Positions 18,110-27,190 of a stretch of DNA of 64,000 bases are shown piece by piece. This DNA comes from Hyphococcus sp. (GTDB lineage: Bacteria; Pseudomonadota; Alphaproteobacteria; Caulobacterales; Parvularculaceae). The position numbers were made by a program, and so were the translations under genes. Each line of letters opens with the position of its first letter. Position 1 is the first letter of the stretch. The notes below the pieces were generated by a model. It saw only the letters and a list, made by a program, of their open reading frames with translations. It ran no database searches and was not told where the DNA came from. The stretch lies in contig JAJFFY010000057.1 of NCBI GenBank assembly GCA_021776415.1, positions 95,190 to 159,189 on the forward strand, given 5' to 3'.

Positions 18110-20572
18110 ATGACGATTAGATTTTCAAAAACCATTGCATCTGCTTTGGCGCTTCCGGCGATGATCGCGGCGAGCGCAACCAGCGCTTACGGCGCCGATA
18201 TCGCCTATGCATGGGCCAACAGGCAGGCAAGCGCGACTTACACGCCGGATTCAAATTACGCTTTCAATGATGGCCAGCCAGTGCAGGTCACCAGGCGGTC
18301 GCAGGGGCGCTATCGCGTCGCCTTTGGCCGCGTCGTCGGCGCGGGCGCTAATGTTCAGGTGCAGCTCTATGGCGCCGACGCCGGCTACTGCAACACGCAA
18401 GGCTGGAGCAACGGTACTGTGGATGTGCGCTGCTATAATGCCGGCGGGTCGCCGGCGGACCGGCGGTTTGTGATCCTTGCGATCAAGGCGACGGCGGGTG
18501 AGGAAGCTCAGATTGCCTATGCCTGGCTCAGCAATCAAATAGCGGCAAGCTACAGCGCGGCGGGCGGCTATAGTTTTGGTCCGGGCGATATGAATGTCAC
18601 GCGCACCACTGCGGGCAACTACCGCGTAAATCTCGCGAATAATGTCCGTAACCGTCATATTTCTCTGGCGACCGGCTATGGGACCGACGCACGATGCGAC
18701 ACCACGTTGAATACGCGCGGGCGGGTTCAGGTTACCTGCATCAATCCAAGCGAGGCCCTGGTTGATGCGCGCTCATCGGTGTTGTTGTTGCGCGAGGGGA
18801 TTGCGCGCATGTCGATGGCGTTCAATGTTTCATTTGACGGCGAGCTTGGCGCCGCGCATGGCCTCGCCAGCGACGGCTCCGCGCAAAGCGTTCAGCGTAT
18901 TTCTGAAGGCCGCTACCGGGTTGTGATCGGGCCGGAGGCCAATCCCGGCGGCCATGTTCAGGTCTCGGCGATTTTGACCAGAGCCCATTGCTGGCCGGAG
19001 GGCTGGGGCGGCGGCGCGGTGACGGTGCGGTGCGCGCGCAATGGCGCGCTGACCGATGCCGGCTTTGGCGTGGTTGCGATAGCGCGCGGCGGCGCAAGGG
19101 CGGCGACCATCGTTGCGCCGCCTGTGGTTCCGGCGCCGACCGGGCCGGCTTTGGAGGGGCCAAAGGGCGGCGTCGTACCCCCGCCGGTCATTCTCGCTCC
19201 CAGCGGGCCGATTGGAAATAATATACCAGACAGCGGCGTGATCCTCCCGCCGGTGATTGCTCTTCCGACTATTCTCCGCGTTGAAGAAGAAGCCTATGCG
19301 CCGAACCGCACAGGGCCGGGTGCGAGCGTCGCCTATAAGCTCGCCGGCAAAGGCTCAGTGGTTGATATCAATTACGAGATCATCGACGGGTGGGCTATTG
19401 CCGAAGGCGATATCATTCTTGGCCGTCATGATGCGATGACGCGCGCGGAAACCGAACGGCGCAGTTGCAGCGGCGACATCTGTTCGGTGCAATCACCGCT
19501 GATCCGTCGCTCGGGCGAGAACTATCTATGGCCGGGCGGGGTCATTCCTTATGAGATCGACAGCGCCTTTCCCGCTGCGGAGCGCCAGTCAATCCTTGAC
19601 GGTATTGCCTTGGTCGATGGCGTCACCAACCTCATCGTCAAACCCCGCGCCGGGGAAAGCGATTATGTGCGCTTCAAGCGGGTTAATAATGGCTGTTCCT
19701 CGCCGGTTGGGCGCCAGGGCGGGCGTCAGGAAATCAAAATCAAGAAGGTAGATGACACTTGGTGTCCGCCGGGCGCCATCGCCCATGAGACCCTGCACTC
19801 CGCAGGCATCTGGCACGAACAAAGCCGCGAGGATCGCAATACTTTCGTGCGGATATTGAACAGCAATATTCGCAGCGGCAAAGGCCACAATTTTGATCGC
19901 CATATCAGCGATGGAACCGATATCGCCGGTTATGATTATGGATCGATCATGCATTATGGCGCGACGGCGTTCGGCAAACTTGACGCTGCCGGCAACCCCA
20001 AGATAACGATCGAGGTGCGAACCCCTGGCGCTATCATCGGCAACCGCACAGCCCTGTCGGCGCGTGACATTTCCGGGGTCAATGGTCTTTATGCGAATGA
20101 AGATTGTATTTACTTTAACCCGGATGCTGTGTCGGTCTCGCGCCAGTCGGGGTGGTGGCGACTGGATGAGCGGCTTGCCGACGGCCGCACGCATCAGATT
20201 ATCAAAGCCGGCGACACCAGAACGGAGGCCAACCGGACTTTGGCGCTGGTGCGCAATTACCGGCTCGACCAGGTGTGTTTCGTTGGCCGTCCGGACGCGT
20301 CCGCGATGTATTTCCTGTCCGCAGGCTCGGCGCCGTCAGGCGCCTATGGCGGCGAGGATTGTAATCCGATCGATCCGGCGGGCTCGCGCGTGGTCAAGGA
20401 CAACGGCAAGTGGAAGATCGTTAAAGATACGTCAGCGGGGCGCGAAGCGATCATGCAATTCCCCAATCCGGGCGAGGCTTATCGCACGCTCGATATCTGG
20501 CGTCAGCGCAACTTCCGGTTCAGCTGTTATGTCGGCCGCCCGGACCCGGCGGTGCGTTATTATCGCCGCTAG
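18110..20572 (+). CDS. large secreted astacin-type (M12A) metalloprotease
   Basis: 820 residues from ATG 18110 (GGGGAGA ribosome site). A signal peptide ends near residue 27. Three related beta-rich repeats of about 100 residues follow (residues about 27-345), each with paired Cys and phrases such as IAYAWANRQ, IAYAWLSNQ and GRYRV. A proline-rich linker lies at 350-400. The peptidase domain carries the zinc motif HETLHSAGIWHE (His559) and the Met-turn SIMHYG (Ser612), the full astacin signature. Two tandem 70-residue repeats at the C-terminus each end with CxVGRPD. Likely a secreted endoprotease. The TAG stop lies in repeat copy C. Confidence 0.88.
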   Translation: MTIRFSKTIASALALPAMIAASATSAYGADIAYAWANRQASATYTPDSNYAFNDGQPVQVTRRSQGRYRVAFGRVVGAGANVQVQLYGADAGYCNTQGWSNGTVDVRCYNAGGSPADRRFVILAIKATAGEEAQIAYAWLSNQIAASYSAAGGYSFGPGDMNVTRTTAGNYRVNLANNVRNRHISLATGYGTDARCDTTLNTRGRVQVTCINPSEALVDARSSVLLLREGIARMSMAFNVSFDGELGAAHGLASDGSAQSVQRISEGRYRVVIGPEANPGGHVQVSAILTRAHCWPEGWGGGAVTVRCARNGALTDAGFGVVAIARGGARAATIVAPPVVPAPTGPALEGPKGGVVPPPVILAPSGPIGNNIPDSGVILPPVIALPTILRVEEEAYAPNRTGPGASVAYKLAGKGSVVDINYEIIDGWAIAEGDIILGRHDAMTRAETERRSCSGDICSVQSPLIRRSGENYLWPGGVIPYEIDSAFPAAERQSILDGIALVDGVTNLIVKPRAGESDYVRFKRVNNGCSSPVGRQGGRQEIKIKKVDDTWCPPGAIAHETLHSAGIWHEQSREDRNTFVRILNSNIRSGKGHNFDRHISDGTDIAGYDYGSIMHYGATAFGKLDAAGNPKITIEVRTPGAIIGNRTALSARDISGVNGLYANEDCIYFNPDAVSVSRQSGWWRLDERLADGRTHQIIKAGDTRTEANRTLALVRNYRLDQVCFVGRPDASAMYFLSAGSAPSGAYGGEDCNPIDPAGSRVVKDNGKWKIVKDTSAGREAIMQFPNPGEAYRTLDIWRQRNFRFSCYVGRPDPAVRYYRR

Positions 20573-20673
20573 AGCGTGATCAGGAAAAGTGGGCGCCGGT
20601 TTTCCGGTTCGATCACGCGCCCACAAAATACCTAGAGCAGGATCTATTTCGACAAAATGTGATCCTGCTCTAG
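20570..20673 (+). repeat. dispersed composite palindromic repeat, copy C
   Basis: There are two stem-loops. Perfect arms GCGTGATC/GATCACGC (20574-20581 and 20611-20618) enclose an AAAAGTGGGCGCCGGTTTTCC-like core. Perfect 13-base arms CTAGAGCAGGATC/GATCCTGCTCTAG (20632-20644, 20661-20673) follow, enclosing GACAAAATGT. The TAG at its left end is the stop codon of the astacin gene. In inverse orientation its core aligns with copies A and B. Confidence 0.8.
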
Positions 20674-20811
20674 AGGCGGGTAAGAGAACAAGGCGGGCGC
20701 CCGTTTTGGCGCCCGCTTTCGTTTGGCTTCAACGCCAAGCTGTCGCGGGTCCCTATACTTGAATCGGCCCGCAATCATGTGCAGGTTAGGGATGTCATTC
20801 GGAGGCTGAGT

Positions 20812-21882
20812 ATGGCGCCGCTCAACACCATGATCGCTAATAGTGTAAAGCACGCTGCTTATGCCGGCGCGCAGGTCGCGAGAATACTCTGGTATACCGG
20901 CCACTACGCCGCCGGCCGTCGGCTGATGGGCCCGCTCACCGAGCCGGGCGAGGCGCCTTATGCGGAGGAGTTTTTGCCGCTCGACCGTCAGCGGCTGAAG
21001 GATGCCTTTCGCGCAGCGTTTCGTCAGGACTGGAAAAATATCGAAGCCGGTCGCTACCGGATGCCGGCCGAGTTGCGCCGCATGCCATCGCTGCCGGGCC
21101 TGATAAAACAAAGCCGTGACTACCTGCGTGATTCCAAAAAAGTCGCCCGCCGCAAACATGCGCGCGGTCATTCAGAAGTGTTGACACGGACGAATACGAA
21201 AAAATATCCGCGTTACTTTTTGCAAAACTTTCACTACCAGACCGATGGCTGGCTAACCGCGGCGTCGGCCGAGCGCTATGACATGCAGGTTGAAACCTTG
21301 TTCACGGGCGCGGCCGGGCCGATGCGCCGGGCGAGCCTGCCGCTGATCGGCGATGCGTTGCGCGGTAAGGATGCAGCGAGCGCCGCACTGCTTGACCTTG
21401 GTTGCGGCGCCGGGCGCTTCCTCCAGGGCGTAAAAGAGAACTGGCCGCAATTGAGCGTGACCGCGCTGGATCTGTCACCGGCCTATCTCGGCAAGGCGCA
21501 GGCCGCGCTCGGCCGCTGGAACGATGTGCGCTATGTCGAGGCGAACGCCGAGGCGACCGGGCTGGAGGGTGGCGCCTATGATGTGGTGACGGCGATCTAT
21601 CTGTTTCACGAATTGCCGCCATTAGTGCGCGCGATAGTGGCCGCAGAAATTGCCCGCCTGTTAAAACCCGGCGGCGTTCTGATCCTTGCAGACACTATTC
21701 AACATGGCGACGAGCCCGGCCTCGATATCTTGTTGGAAAATTTCCCGCGCGGCTTTCACGAGCCTTATTATGACAGCTATTGCCGCACGGATTTAGCGGC
21801 GTTGTTTGAAGTTGCCGGGCTCAAACAGGAAAATGAAACGCTTGCCTTCCTCACCAAGGTGTCGTGCTTTGTAAAAAGCTGA
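20812..21882 (+). CDS. class I SAM-dependent methyltransferase
   Basis: 356 residues from ATG 20812, which has a GGAGG site 7 bases upstream (a GTG at 20779 is in frame). The N-terminal ~170 residues are a helical extension without a known motif. The Rossmann SAM motif LLDLGCGAGRFL occurs near residue 197, the acidic ribose-binding position in TALDLSPAYLGKA, and the motif-III-like LLKPGGVLILAD later. The order is that of the Methyltransf_11/25 families. The substrate is unknown; the DUF-like N-terminus suggests a specific acceptor. It stands alone between a repeat and a convergent gene. Confidence 0.85.
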   Translation: MAPLNTMIANSVKHAAYAGAQVARILWYTGHYAAGRRLMGPLTEPGEAPYAEEFLPLDRQRLKDAFRAAFRQDWKNIEAGRYRMPAELRRMPSLPGLIKQSRDYLRDSKKVARRKHARGHSEVLTRTNTKKYPRYFLQNFHYQTDGWLTAASAERYDMQVETLFTGAAGPMRRASLPLIGDALRGKDAASAALLDLGCGAGRFLQGVKENWPQLSVTALDLSPAYLGKAQAALGRWNDVRYVEANAEATGLEGGAYDVVTAIYLFHELPPLVRAIVAAEIARLLKPGGVLILADTIQHGDEPGLDILLENFPRGFHEPYYDSYCRTDLAALFEVAGLKQENETLAFLTKVSCFVKS

Positions 21883-21894
21883 TCGCCCCACGCG

Positions 21895-22401
21895 TTAAGG
21901 CGTCTGCCGGGTTGCGACATAGCTGTAAAAGCGTTCGGCGTCGGGGTTGTTTTGATCTTCCATATAACCGCTCAGGACGCCATCTTCGACTTGCATGGTC
22001 AACATCCAGTTTTCCTCGCCGATAATATTGAAGGTGGCGTGGCTGTCTTTGGCGCTGATAAGTTTTAAGCGTGTGGTTGAATCAACTGAAAACGTCTCTT
22101 GGTTTTCGGACTTTTTATAAAAGTCAAAACGATAAATAATTTCACCGTTAATGTCGCGCATAGTGAGAATTTCATAAGCGACAAGAGCGCCGCCTTTGAC
22201 TTTGCGCCATGAGCCTATCATGGCGCCGCCCATGGCGGGATTCCATTGCACTTCGGTCGGATTTTCCGGATCGCGCAAATCGATCCAGTTGCCAGCCAGC
22301 CAAGAAAGATCATCAAGTTTATAGTCGCCGGCAAAAGCACTGGCTGGCGCCAGGCATAAAGCGACAACAATGGCGACAAGGCGTTTTGAGAAAAAGTTCA
22401 T
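21895..22401 (-). CDS. secreted DUF6265-like protein
   Basis: 168 residues from MNFFSKRL. The signal peptide is about 1-22, cut after SAFA. The mature body begins DYKLDDLSWLAGNW, the LAGxW opening typical of DUF6265/lipocalin-like beta-barrel proteins, and continues with the GGAMIGSWR and YRFDFYKK strands. Predicted periplasmic; function unknown. It is convergent with the methyltransferase. Base composition is somewhat lower in GC than its neighbours. Confidence 0.7.
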   Translation of the reverse strand: MNFFSKRLVAIVVALCLAPASAFAGDYKLDDLSWLAGNWIDLRDPENPTEVQWNPAMGGAMIGSWRKVKGGALVAYEILTMRDINGEIIYRFDFYKKSENQETFSVDSTTRLKLISAKDSHATFNIIGEENWMLTMQVEDGVLSGYMEDQNNPDAERFYSYVATRQTP

Positions 22402-22854
22402 ACCAAATTCCAATCACAGTCAGTTTGTTACATAACTATCCCGCGCCTGATATTGTATTCTCATCTCACAAATTTAACGCGCTCTGTCGATGCCCATAAC
22501 GTCAAAGTGTTATCACGTATATGCGAGTGCGCTGTTATCGAGTTTGATCATCATGAGGCGCCAACCATGGTATTGAGTATTTCGTTGCGGGGGCTCATTT
22601 TTGTGGAGACGCAGATGTTTGGCAACCCCGACGCCCCCAGTGGAAAGCGTAAGCTGTAGTTGGGCTTTTGACCTTAAGTGAATGACAAAGATTCGCCAAA
22701 AACGGCCATTTCGCAACGATTGTCCAGTGTCGCACTTACTGCAGAAACGGTCATTCTAGCTGTTGGCTAAGTTGGGCGGATTACATTGAAAACGAGCAGT
22801 CGGCGATTTACTGCTGCGATTTCGGACAGGGTGCGAGCACTCTTATTCAAGCAA
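22402..22854. other. 453-bp gap without a convincing gene
   Basis: Open frames of 67-96 codons exist on both strands, but none has a ribosome site with a plausible start, a motif, or codon use like the neighbours. Composition is AT-richer than the window average. No palindrome or promoter stands out. Together with the following dipeptidase gene it forms a low-GC stretch. Confidence 0.5.
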
Positions 22855-24027
22855 CTAGACTGTGCTTAGAAGCACCCGCCGCAAATTTTCACCCATGATC
22901 GCTCTTACTTCTTCTTGAGAGAAACCATTATCGAGTAACGTTTGAGTCAAAAGTGACAGATCGGAACTGTCAAACGGCGTCGTGACGCTTCCATTAAAAT
23001 CAGACCCTATCGCCACATGTTGAACCCCGACCAAGTTTACGACATGACGAATGGATTGAACAATTGCGTCAGTGCTTACTTCGCACATCGCGGCCTTCCA
23101 GAAGCCGATGCCAATGATGCCACCCCCATTTGCAATTGCCACAATTTGATCGTCAGACAGATTACGTGGATGTTCACATATCGCCTTGACACCTGTGTGA
23201 GATACAATCACCGGGCGTTTTGTGATAGCAAGTAAATCGGTGATGGTATTTTGACTCGCATGAGCCAGGTCCCAAACAACGCCATAATCATCCCCTTTTC
23301 TGACAAGCTCTTTGCCAAGGTTAGTTAGGCCGTATTGTTCAACGCCTTGCGATGAGCCTGCGAACGCATTGTCAAATAGGTGCGCCATACCAAAAATTCG
23401 ATATCCCGCTTCATAGAGATGGTCAAAATTATCGATATTGCCTTCCAATGCGTGGAGACCTTCAGTCGAAAGCATCGCGCCCACGATTCCAGGCTTTGTT
23501 GGCGTCGTAAGAAAGTCTCTAATTCGCTCATCTGTATTCAAAGCAATGAGCGCACCTTCAGCGCGAGATTCAAAACGCACCAGTTTCTCAGCTTGGTAAA
23601 TTGCGCGATTATATGATGAGAACCAGGTTTTAGGTGGTTGGGTTTGCAGAATGCTTTGTACATTTGTGACAATGCTCGAATCGTCGTTGTGAGTTCCCGG
23701 GCTCATCATTGATTTTGTGATCGAAGAATAAACCACCAGGTTGACGCCGCCCTCGATCAATCTGGGAATATCAGAATGCCCATCCTTATTCCGACGAGTG
23801 ATATCCAGTCGCCAGGCCAAGCTGTCATCATGAAGATCGGCGATGAACAACGATGCATGAAATTCCTGAGTTTCCTGCAATGGTTCGGTACTTGAAGTTT
23901 GTTCGACAGAATTGACAGTTGAAAAAATAAACCCTGGAGCCCAAATAAATAACGCAACGGTAATCCCCCCCAAGACTATTAGTAGTAATGAAAAAATAAA
24001 TTTGAATAGCTGTGTAATAAATCTCAT
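22855..24027 (-). CDS. membrane dipeptidase (peptidase family M19)
   Basis: 390 residues from ATG 24027, with an AAGGGGC ribosome site. A single N-terminal transmembrane helix lies at about 5-30. Motifs of renal-dipeptidase-like M19 enzymes are DLHDDSLAW (zinc HxD), STEGLHALEG (bridging Glu), DLAHASQNT, SHTGV and AIGSDFNG. It likely cleaves dipeptides or D-amino-acid-containing dipeptides in the periplasm. Its codon use is clearly AT-richer than neighbouring genes, suggesting transfer from another genome. Confidence 0.88.
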   Translation of the reverse strand: MRFITQLFKFIFSLLLIVLGGITVALFIWAPGFIFSTVNSVEQTSSTEPLQETQEFHASLFIADLHDDSLAWRLDITRRNKDGHSDIPRLIEGGVNLVVYSSITKSMMSPGTHNDDSSIVTNVQSILQTQPPKTWFSSYNRAIYQAEKLVRFESRAEGALIALNTDERIRDFLTTPTKPGIVGAMLSTEGLHALEGNIDNFDHLYEAGYRIFGMAHLFDNAFAGSSQGVEQYGLTNLGKELVRKGDDYGVVWDLAHASQNTITDLLAITKRPVIVSHTGVKAICEHPRNLSDDQIVAIANGGGIIGIGFWKAAMCEVSTDAIVQSIRHVVNLVGVQHVAIGSDFNGSVTTPFDSSDLSLLTQTLLDNGFSQEEVRAIMGENLRRVLLSTV

Positions 24028-24382
24028 GTCGCGCCCCTTAGAAAAATGCATCCGTCATCCGTTTTCTAGGGTAGCTCGCCAGAACTATTAGGCAACAAAA
24101 TGTGGCCTGGTTTATTGAAATAGTAGATAAAACGACCGGTAGCGAGGGTGAACAGATACGTTCAATCAGCTTGGTCGTGATAGTGCAATCTTAATGGCGC
24201 CTCGTTTCAACGGCGTTGGGCATTTTCAGTCAGGCGCCAACGTCTAGGTTGGAGCGGGGCTTCGCCATTCGGTCTAGGACTCTGAAAGGCAATTTAGGGC
24301 CATGCTCAGCCGTTCAGTTTGCTACGCCGCCTTTTTTAACTCTTTCGAAAACGCGTTCAAAGTTTTGTCGCCTCGGCGCGCC
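24028..24382. other. 355-bp gap without a gene
   Basis: No frame with plausible start and composition is seen. Short overlapping frames on the plus strand are shadows of the GST gene. This stretch presumably holds the promoter of the dipeptidase gene and the 3' end of the hydrolase/GST unit. Confidence 0.45.
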
Positions 24383-24979
24383 TTACGCCGCTGCGCTGAG
24401 TTCCGCAGCGCGTTGATAGGCCGGCCGCGCCATGCAGCGTTCGGCGTAGGCTTCAAGGGTCTTGCTGTCCGGCAGCATATCGAATTGCTTAAGGAAACAC
24501 GCCGACGAGCCGCACAATATATCTGCGGCGGAGAACTTATCGCCTAGCAGCCAGGGCCCTTCGCCAATTCCGTTCTCGAAGGTTGCGATCATAGAATCAA
24601 AACTGCCCCAGGCATTGCGCATTTGGTTCGGCTCCGCGCCGGAGAACTTCTCCGCCATCGCCGGCTCGATGACGCCGGGGGTGAACACCATCCACCAGTA
24701 ATACGCCGCGCGCGCCGGGTCGTCCGTTGCCGGCGCGAGACCAGTATTGGGGTATTTATCAGCGACATACATTGCAATCGCCGCACTGTCGGCGAGCATC
24801 GCCTCGCCATCGGCAATCGCCGGGACCTTGCCCATGGGGCTGGCCTTGGCAAAGTCCGGGTCGCGCAGGCTGGATGGATTACGAATATCAATCAGTACAC
24901 GCTCATAATCAACGCCAGCTTCTTCCAATAGCCACAGCGCGCGCTGAGACCGGGTTTGCGGACACCAGAAAAGTTTCAT
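24383..24979 (-). CDS. glutathione S-transferase family protein
   Basis: 198 residues. The N-terminal thioredoxin-fold domain (about 1-75) has LFWCPQTRSQRALWLLEEAG, the cis-Pro in GKVPAIAD and the ADSAAI motif that binds the gamma-glutamyl group. The C-terminal helical domain (about 90-195) follows. It probably conjugates or isomerises small electrophiles in the cytoplasm. ATG 24979 overlaps the TGA of the upstream alpha/beta hydrolase gene (ATGA), so both are translated as a unit. Confidence 0.88.
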   Translation of the reverse strand: MKLFWCPQTRSQRALWLLEEAGVDYERVLIDIRNPSSLRDPDFAKASPMGKVPAIADGEAMLADSAAIAMYVADKYPNTGLAPATDDPARAAYYWWMVFTPGVIEPAMAEKFSGAEPNQMRNAWGSFDSMIATFENGIGEGPWLLGDKFSAADILCGSSACFLKQFDMLPDSKTLEAYAERCMARPAYQRAAELSAAA

Positions 24980-25950
24980 TGTGGCAGCTCCAGTTGCGGC
25001 TCGAGGACGGCTTGCAAAAACGCATCAATATCGCTCGCGGTGCGATCCGGCGCTTCTTCCATGGGGATATGTCCGACACCGTCATAGATGATCACATCGG
25101 CATTGGGCAGGTGCTCATCAAATGTCTTGGCGGCGGAAGCAAAAATAAGCTGGTCTTCGGCGCCCCAAAGGATCAGCGTTGGCGCGGTGATCTCGCCGAC
25201 ACGGTCGGCAAAGTGGCGCTCGCGCTCCGTGATCCAGCCCAATGCGGCGGCGCGGCGATTGCCGGGCAAGCGCAAGAGCTCCCAATAACGGTCGATTGTC
25301 ACCTCATCCATCGCCGATGGCGCCGACACGGTCTGGCACACAGACTTCGCAACCAGGGACCGGGGCGTATAGTGTTGCATCAGCATCCGTCCGACAGGCG
25401 TGCCAAGAAGCCGAAAGCCGAGATTGAGCGGCGGCTCTTCTTCGCCTTCGCGGAGCGGCATGCCCGAGGCGTCAAGCAGGATCAGCGCATTGATGCGGGT
25501 CGGGTTGGCGAGCGCATAGCGCCAGGAAACCCAGCCGCCCATGGAGTTGCCAGCAAGCGTGAAATGGTCAAGGCCTAATTCCTCCGTAATCAGATCAAGC
25601 GCCTCGGCCATGCCGGCATAGGAATAATCATCGCGCGGATGCGGGCCTGTAAGACCATGGCCGGGCTGGGTATAGGTGATGATGCGATAATCCTCGCTGA
25701 GGCGCGCCGTCAGCGGCGCCCAGGTATGGAGCGACGCCGATGTGCCATGCACAAGGATGATCGGCGCGCCATCCGGATTGCCCTCGTCGCGATAGTGAAC
25801 CCGCAACCCTTCGGTATTTTCGGCAAACCGGGATTGTGCGTTGGTATATTTATCCGTCATCGCCGCCGGGTCCGTATCCGGCGTGCGTAACAGCCACAGA
25901 GCTGCAAAAATCGCAACAATGGGCAGGGTCAATAAAAATAATTTTTTCAT
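24976..25950 (-). CDS. membrane-anchored alpha/beta hydrolase
   Basis: 324 residues. An N-terminal hydrophobic anchor (about 3-18) is followed by an alpha/beta-hydrolase core: oxyanion region LVHGTSASLHTW, nucleophile elbow GNSMGGW, acid WGAEDQL and the histidine in GVGHIPMEE. This is a complete catalytic triad. Likely an esterase or lipase-like hydrolase acting at the inner membrane. It is upstream of and coupled to the GST gene. Confidence 0.87.
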   Translation of the reverse strand: MKKLFLLTLPIVAIFAALWLLRTPDTDPAAMTDKYTNAQSRFAENTEGLRVHYRDEGNPDGAPIILVHGTSASLHTWAPLTARLSEDYRIITYTQPGHGLTGPHPRDDYSYAGMAEALDLITEELGLDHFTLAGNSMGGWVSWRYALANPTRINALILLDASGMPLREGEEEPPLNLGFRLLGTPVGRMLMQHYTPRSLVAKSVCQTVSAPSAMDEVTIDRYWELLRLPGNRRAAALGWITERERHFADRVGEITAPTLILWGAEDQLIFASAAKTFDEHLPNADVIIYDGVGHIPMEEAPDRTASDIDAFLQAVLEPQLELPQ

Positions 25951-26074
25951 GAGCGAGAGTTTAGCGCGCTATCAACGCGGTGTGAAATGGTAATCACAGG
26001 CGCGCACGGTAAGCGCATAGACGGCGGCCCTCGCGCCGGTTAGGCTCGTATTGATTTCACAAGGAGAGCACAGA

Positions 26075-27001
26075 ATGGATCGTGCAAAAGCCATGCGTAG
26101 CGCAATCATTGCCGCAGCTTCATTTATGGCGCTGCCATTCATGGCGACGCCATTGATGGTCTCGTCAGCCTGGGCGGGCGATCCGGTGATTGCAGATCCG
26201 ACCAGGATTGACCAGGATTATCCGCCCGCCGTGGCGGAGCTATTTATCGACAGCCACGGCAAACGTATGAACGGGCATATCTATCTTGCAGACGGTCCCG
26301 GCCCGCATCCAACGGTCATCATGCTGCACGGATTTCCCGGTAATGAGAAAAACCTTGATCTGGCGCAGGCGATCCGGCGCAGCGGATGGAATGCATTGTT
26401 CTTTCACTATCGCGGCGCCTGGGGGTCTGAGGGCGATTTCAGTTTTACCAGCGGCATAGAAGATGTCGTCGCAGCGCTTGCGTTTTTGCGCGACCCGGCG
26501 AACCAGAAGCTGCGGGTTGATACCGATCACATCGCGCTCATCGGCCATTCCATGGGCGGGTTTATGGCGCTGCAGGGCGGCGCGGCGGATGAAGGCGTTA
26601 AATGTATCGCTGGCGTCGCCGCCGCCAATCTCGGCGACCGCGCGGCAATCGCTGAAGCCTCGCCGGAAGCGCTTGAAGGGTTCAAGCAATATTCCGATAC
26701 GCTCGGCATGCTGAACGGTTTTTCCGGAGATGGCGCGATCGCGGAGCTTGCCAAAGCCGGCGCCAGTTTTGATCTTCTCCAGCTGGCTCCGCAGCTTGCC
26801 GGAAAAAGCATCTTCCTGATCGGCGGCGAGCGCGACCAGGCGGTTGATATTTCGGTCTATGAAAGCCTGGTGGAGGCTTATAAAGCTGTACCCGGCATCG
26901 ACTTGGCTGAATTACGGCTTGATGCTGATCATTCATTCTCATGGCGCCGTATCCGGCTCGCGGGCGAGCTCGCCGGATGGCTTAACCAGTCCTGCCGCTA
27001 G
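26075..27001 (+). CDS. secreted dienelactone hydrolase-like alpha/beta hydrolase
   Basis: 308 residues from ATG 26075, which has an AAGGAGA site. A signal peptide runs to about residue 32 (SSAWAGD). The hydrolase domain has LHGFPGNEKN, the nucleophile in GHSMGGFMALQGG, acid in GGERDQAVD and the histidine in DADHSFSW. The active-site order is complete. It resembles prolyl-oligopeptidase/dienelactone-hydrolase relatives such as secreted esterases. The substrate is unknown. It is divergent from the membrane hydrolase/GST pair. Confidence 0.86.
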   Translation: MDRAKAMRSAIIAAASFMALPFMATPLMVSSAWAGDPVIADPTRIDQDYPPAVAELFIDSHGKRMNGHIYLADGPGPHPTVIMLHGFPGNEKNLDLAQAIRRSGWNALFFHYRGAWGSEGDFSFTSGIEDVVAALAFLRDPANQKLRVDTDHIALIGHSMGGFMALQGGAADEGVKCIAGVAAANLGDRAAIAEASPEALEGFKQYSDTLGMLNGFSGDGAIAELAKAGASFDLLQLAPQLAGKSIFLIGGERDQAVDISVYESLVEAYKAVPGIDLAELRLDADHSFSWRRIRLAGELAGWLNQSCR

Positions 27002-27027
27002 GCCGCAGGCTATTTCTGCTAAACAAG

Positions 27028-27057
27028 TTTGTGCACCTGCGAAATGTATTTGTGCAC
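27028..27057. promoter_or_regulatory. 9-bp direct repeats spaced 21 bp
   Basis: TTTGTGCAC occurs at 27028-27036 and 27049-27057, one period of 21 bases or two DNA turns. It lies about 130-160 bases upstream of the MddA-like gene. It may be a paired activator site, or chance. Confidence 0.3.
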
Positions 27058-27190
27058 TGCATCAGTTATTGTGCGGGGTATGCAGAATATTCTCTTGATC
27101 GGCAATGTTTTACTATTGCAAGGGTGCAAAATCCCGTAAGGGTCCCGCTCCGACAAGTTGCGTTATCACATATAGCAACGGGAGGGACCG

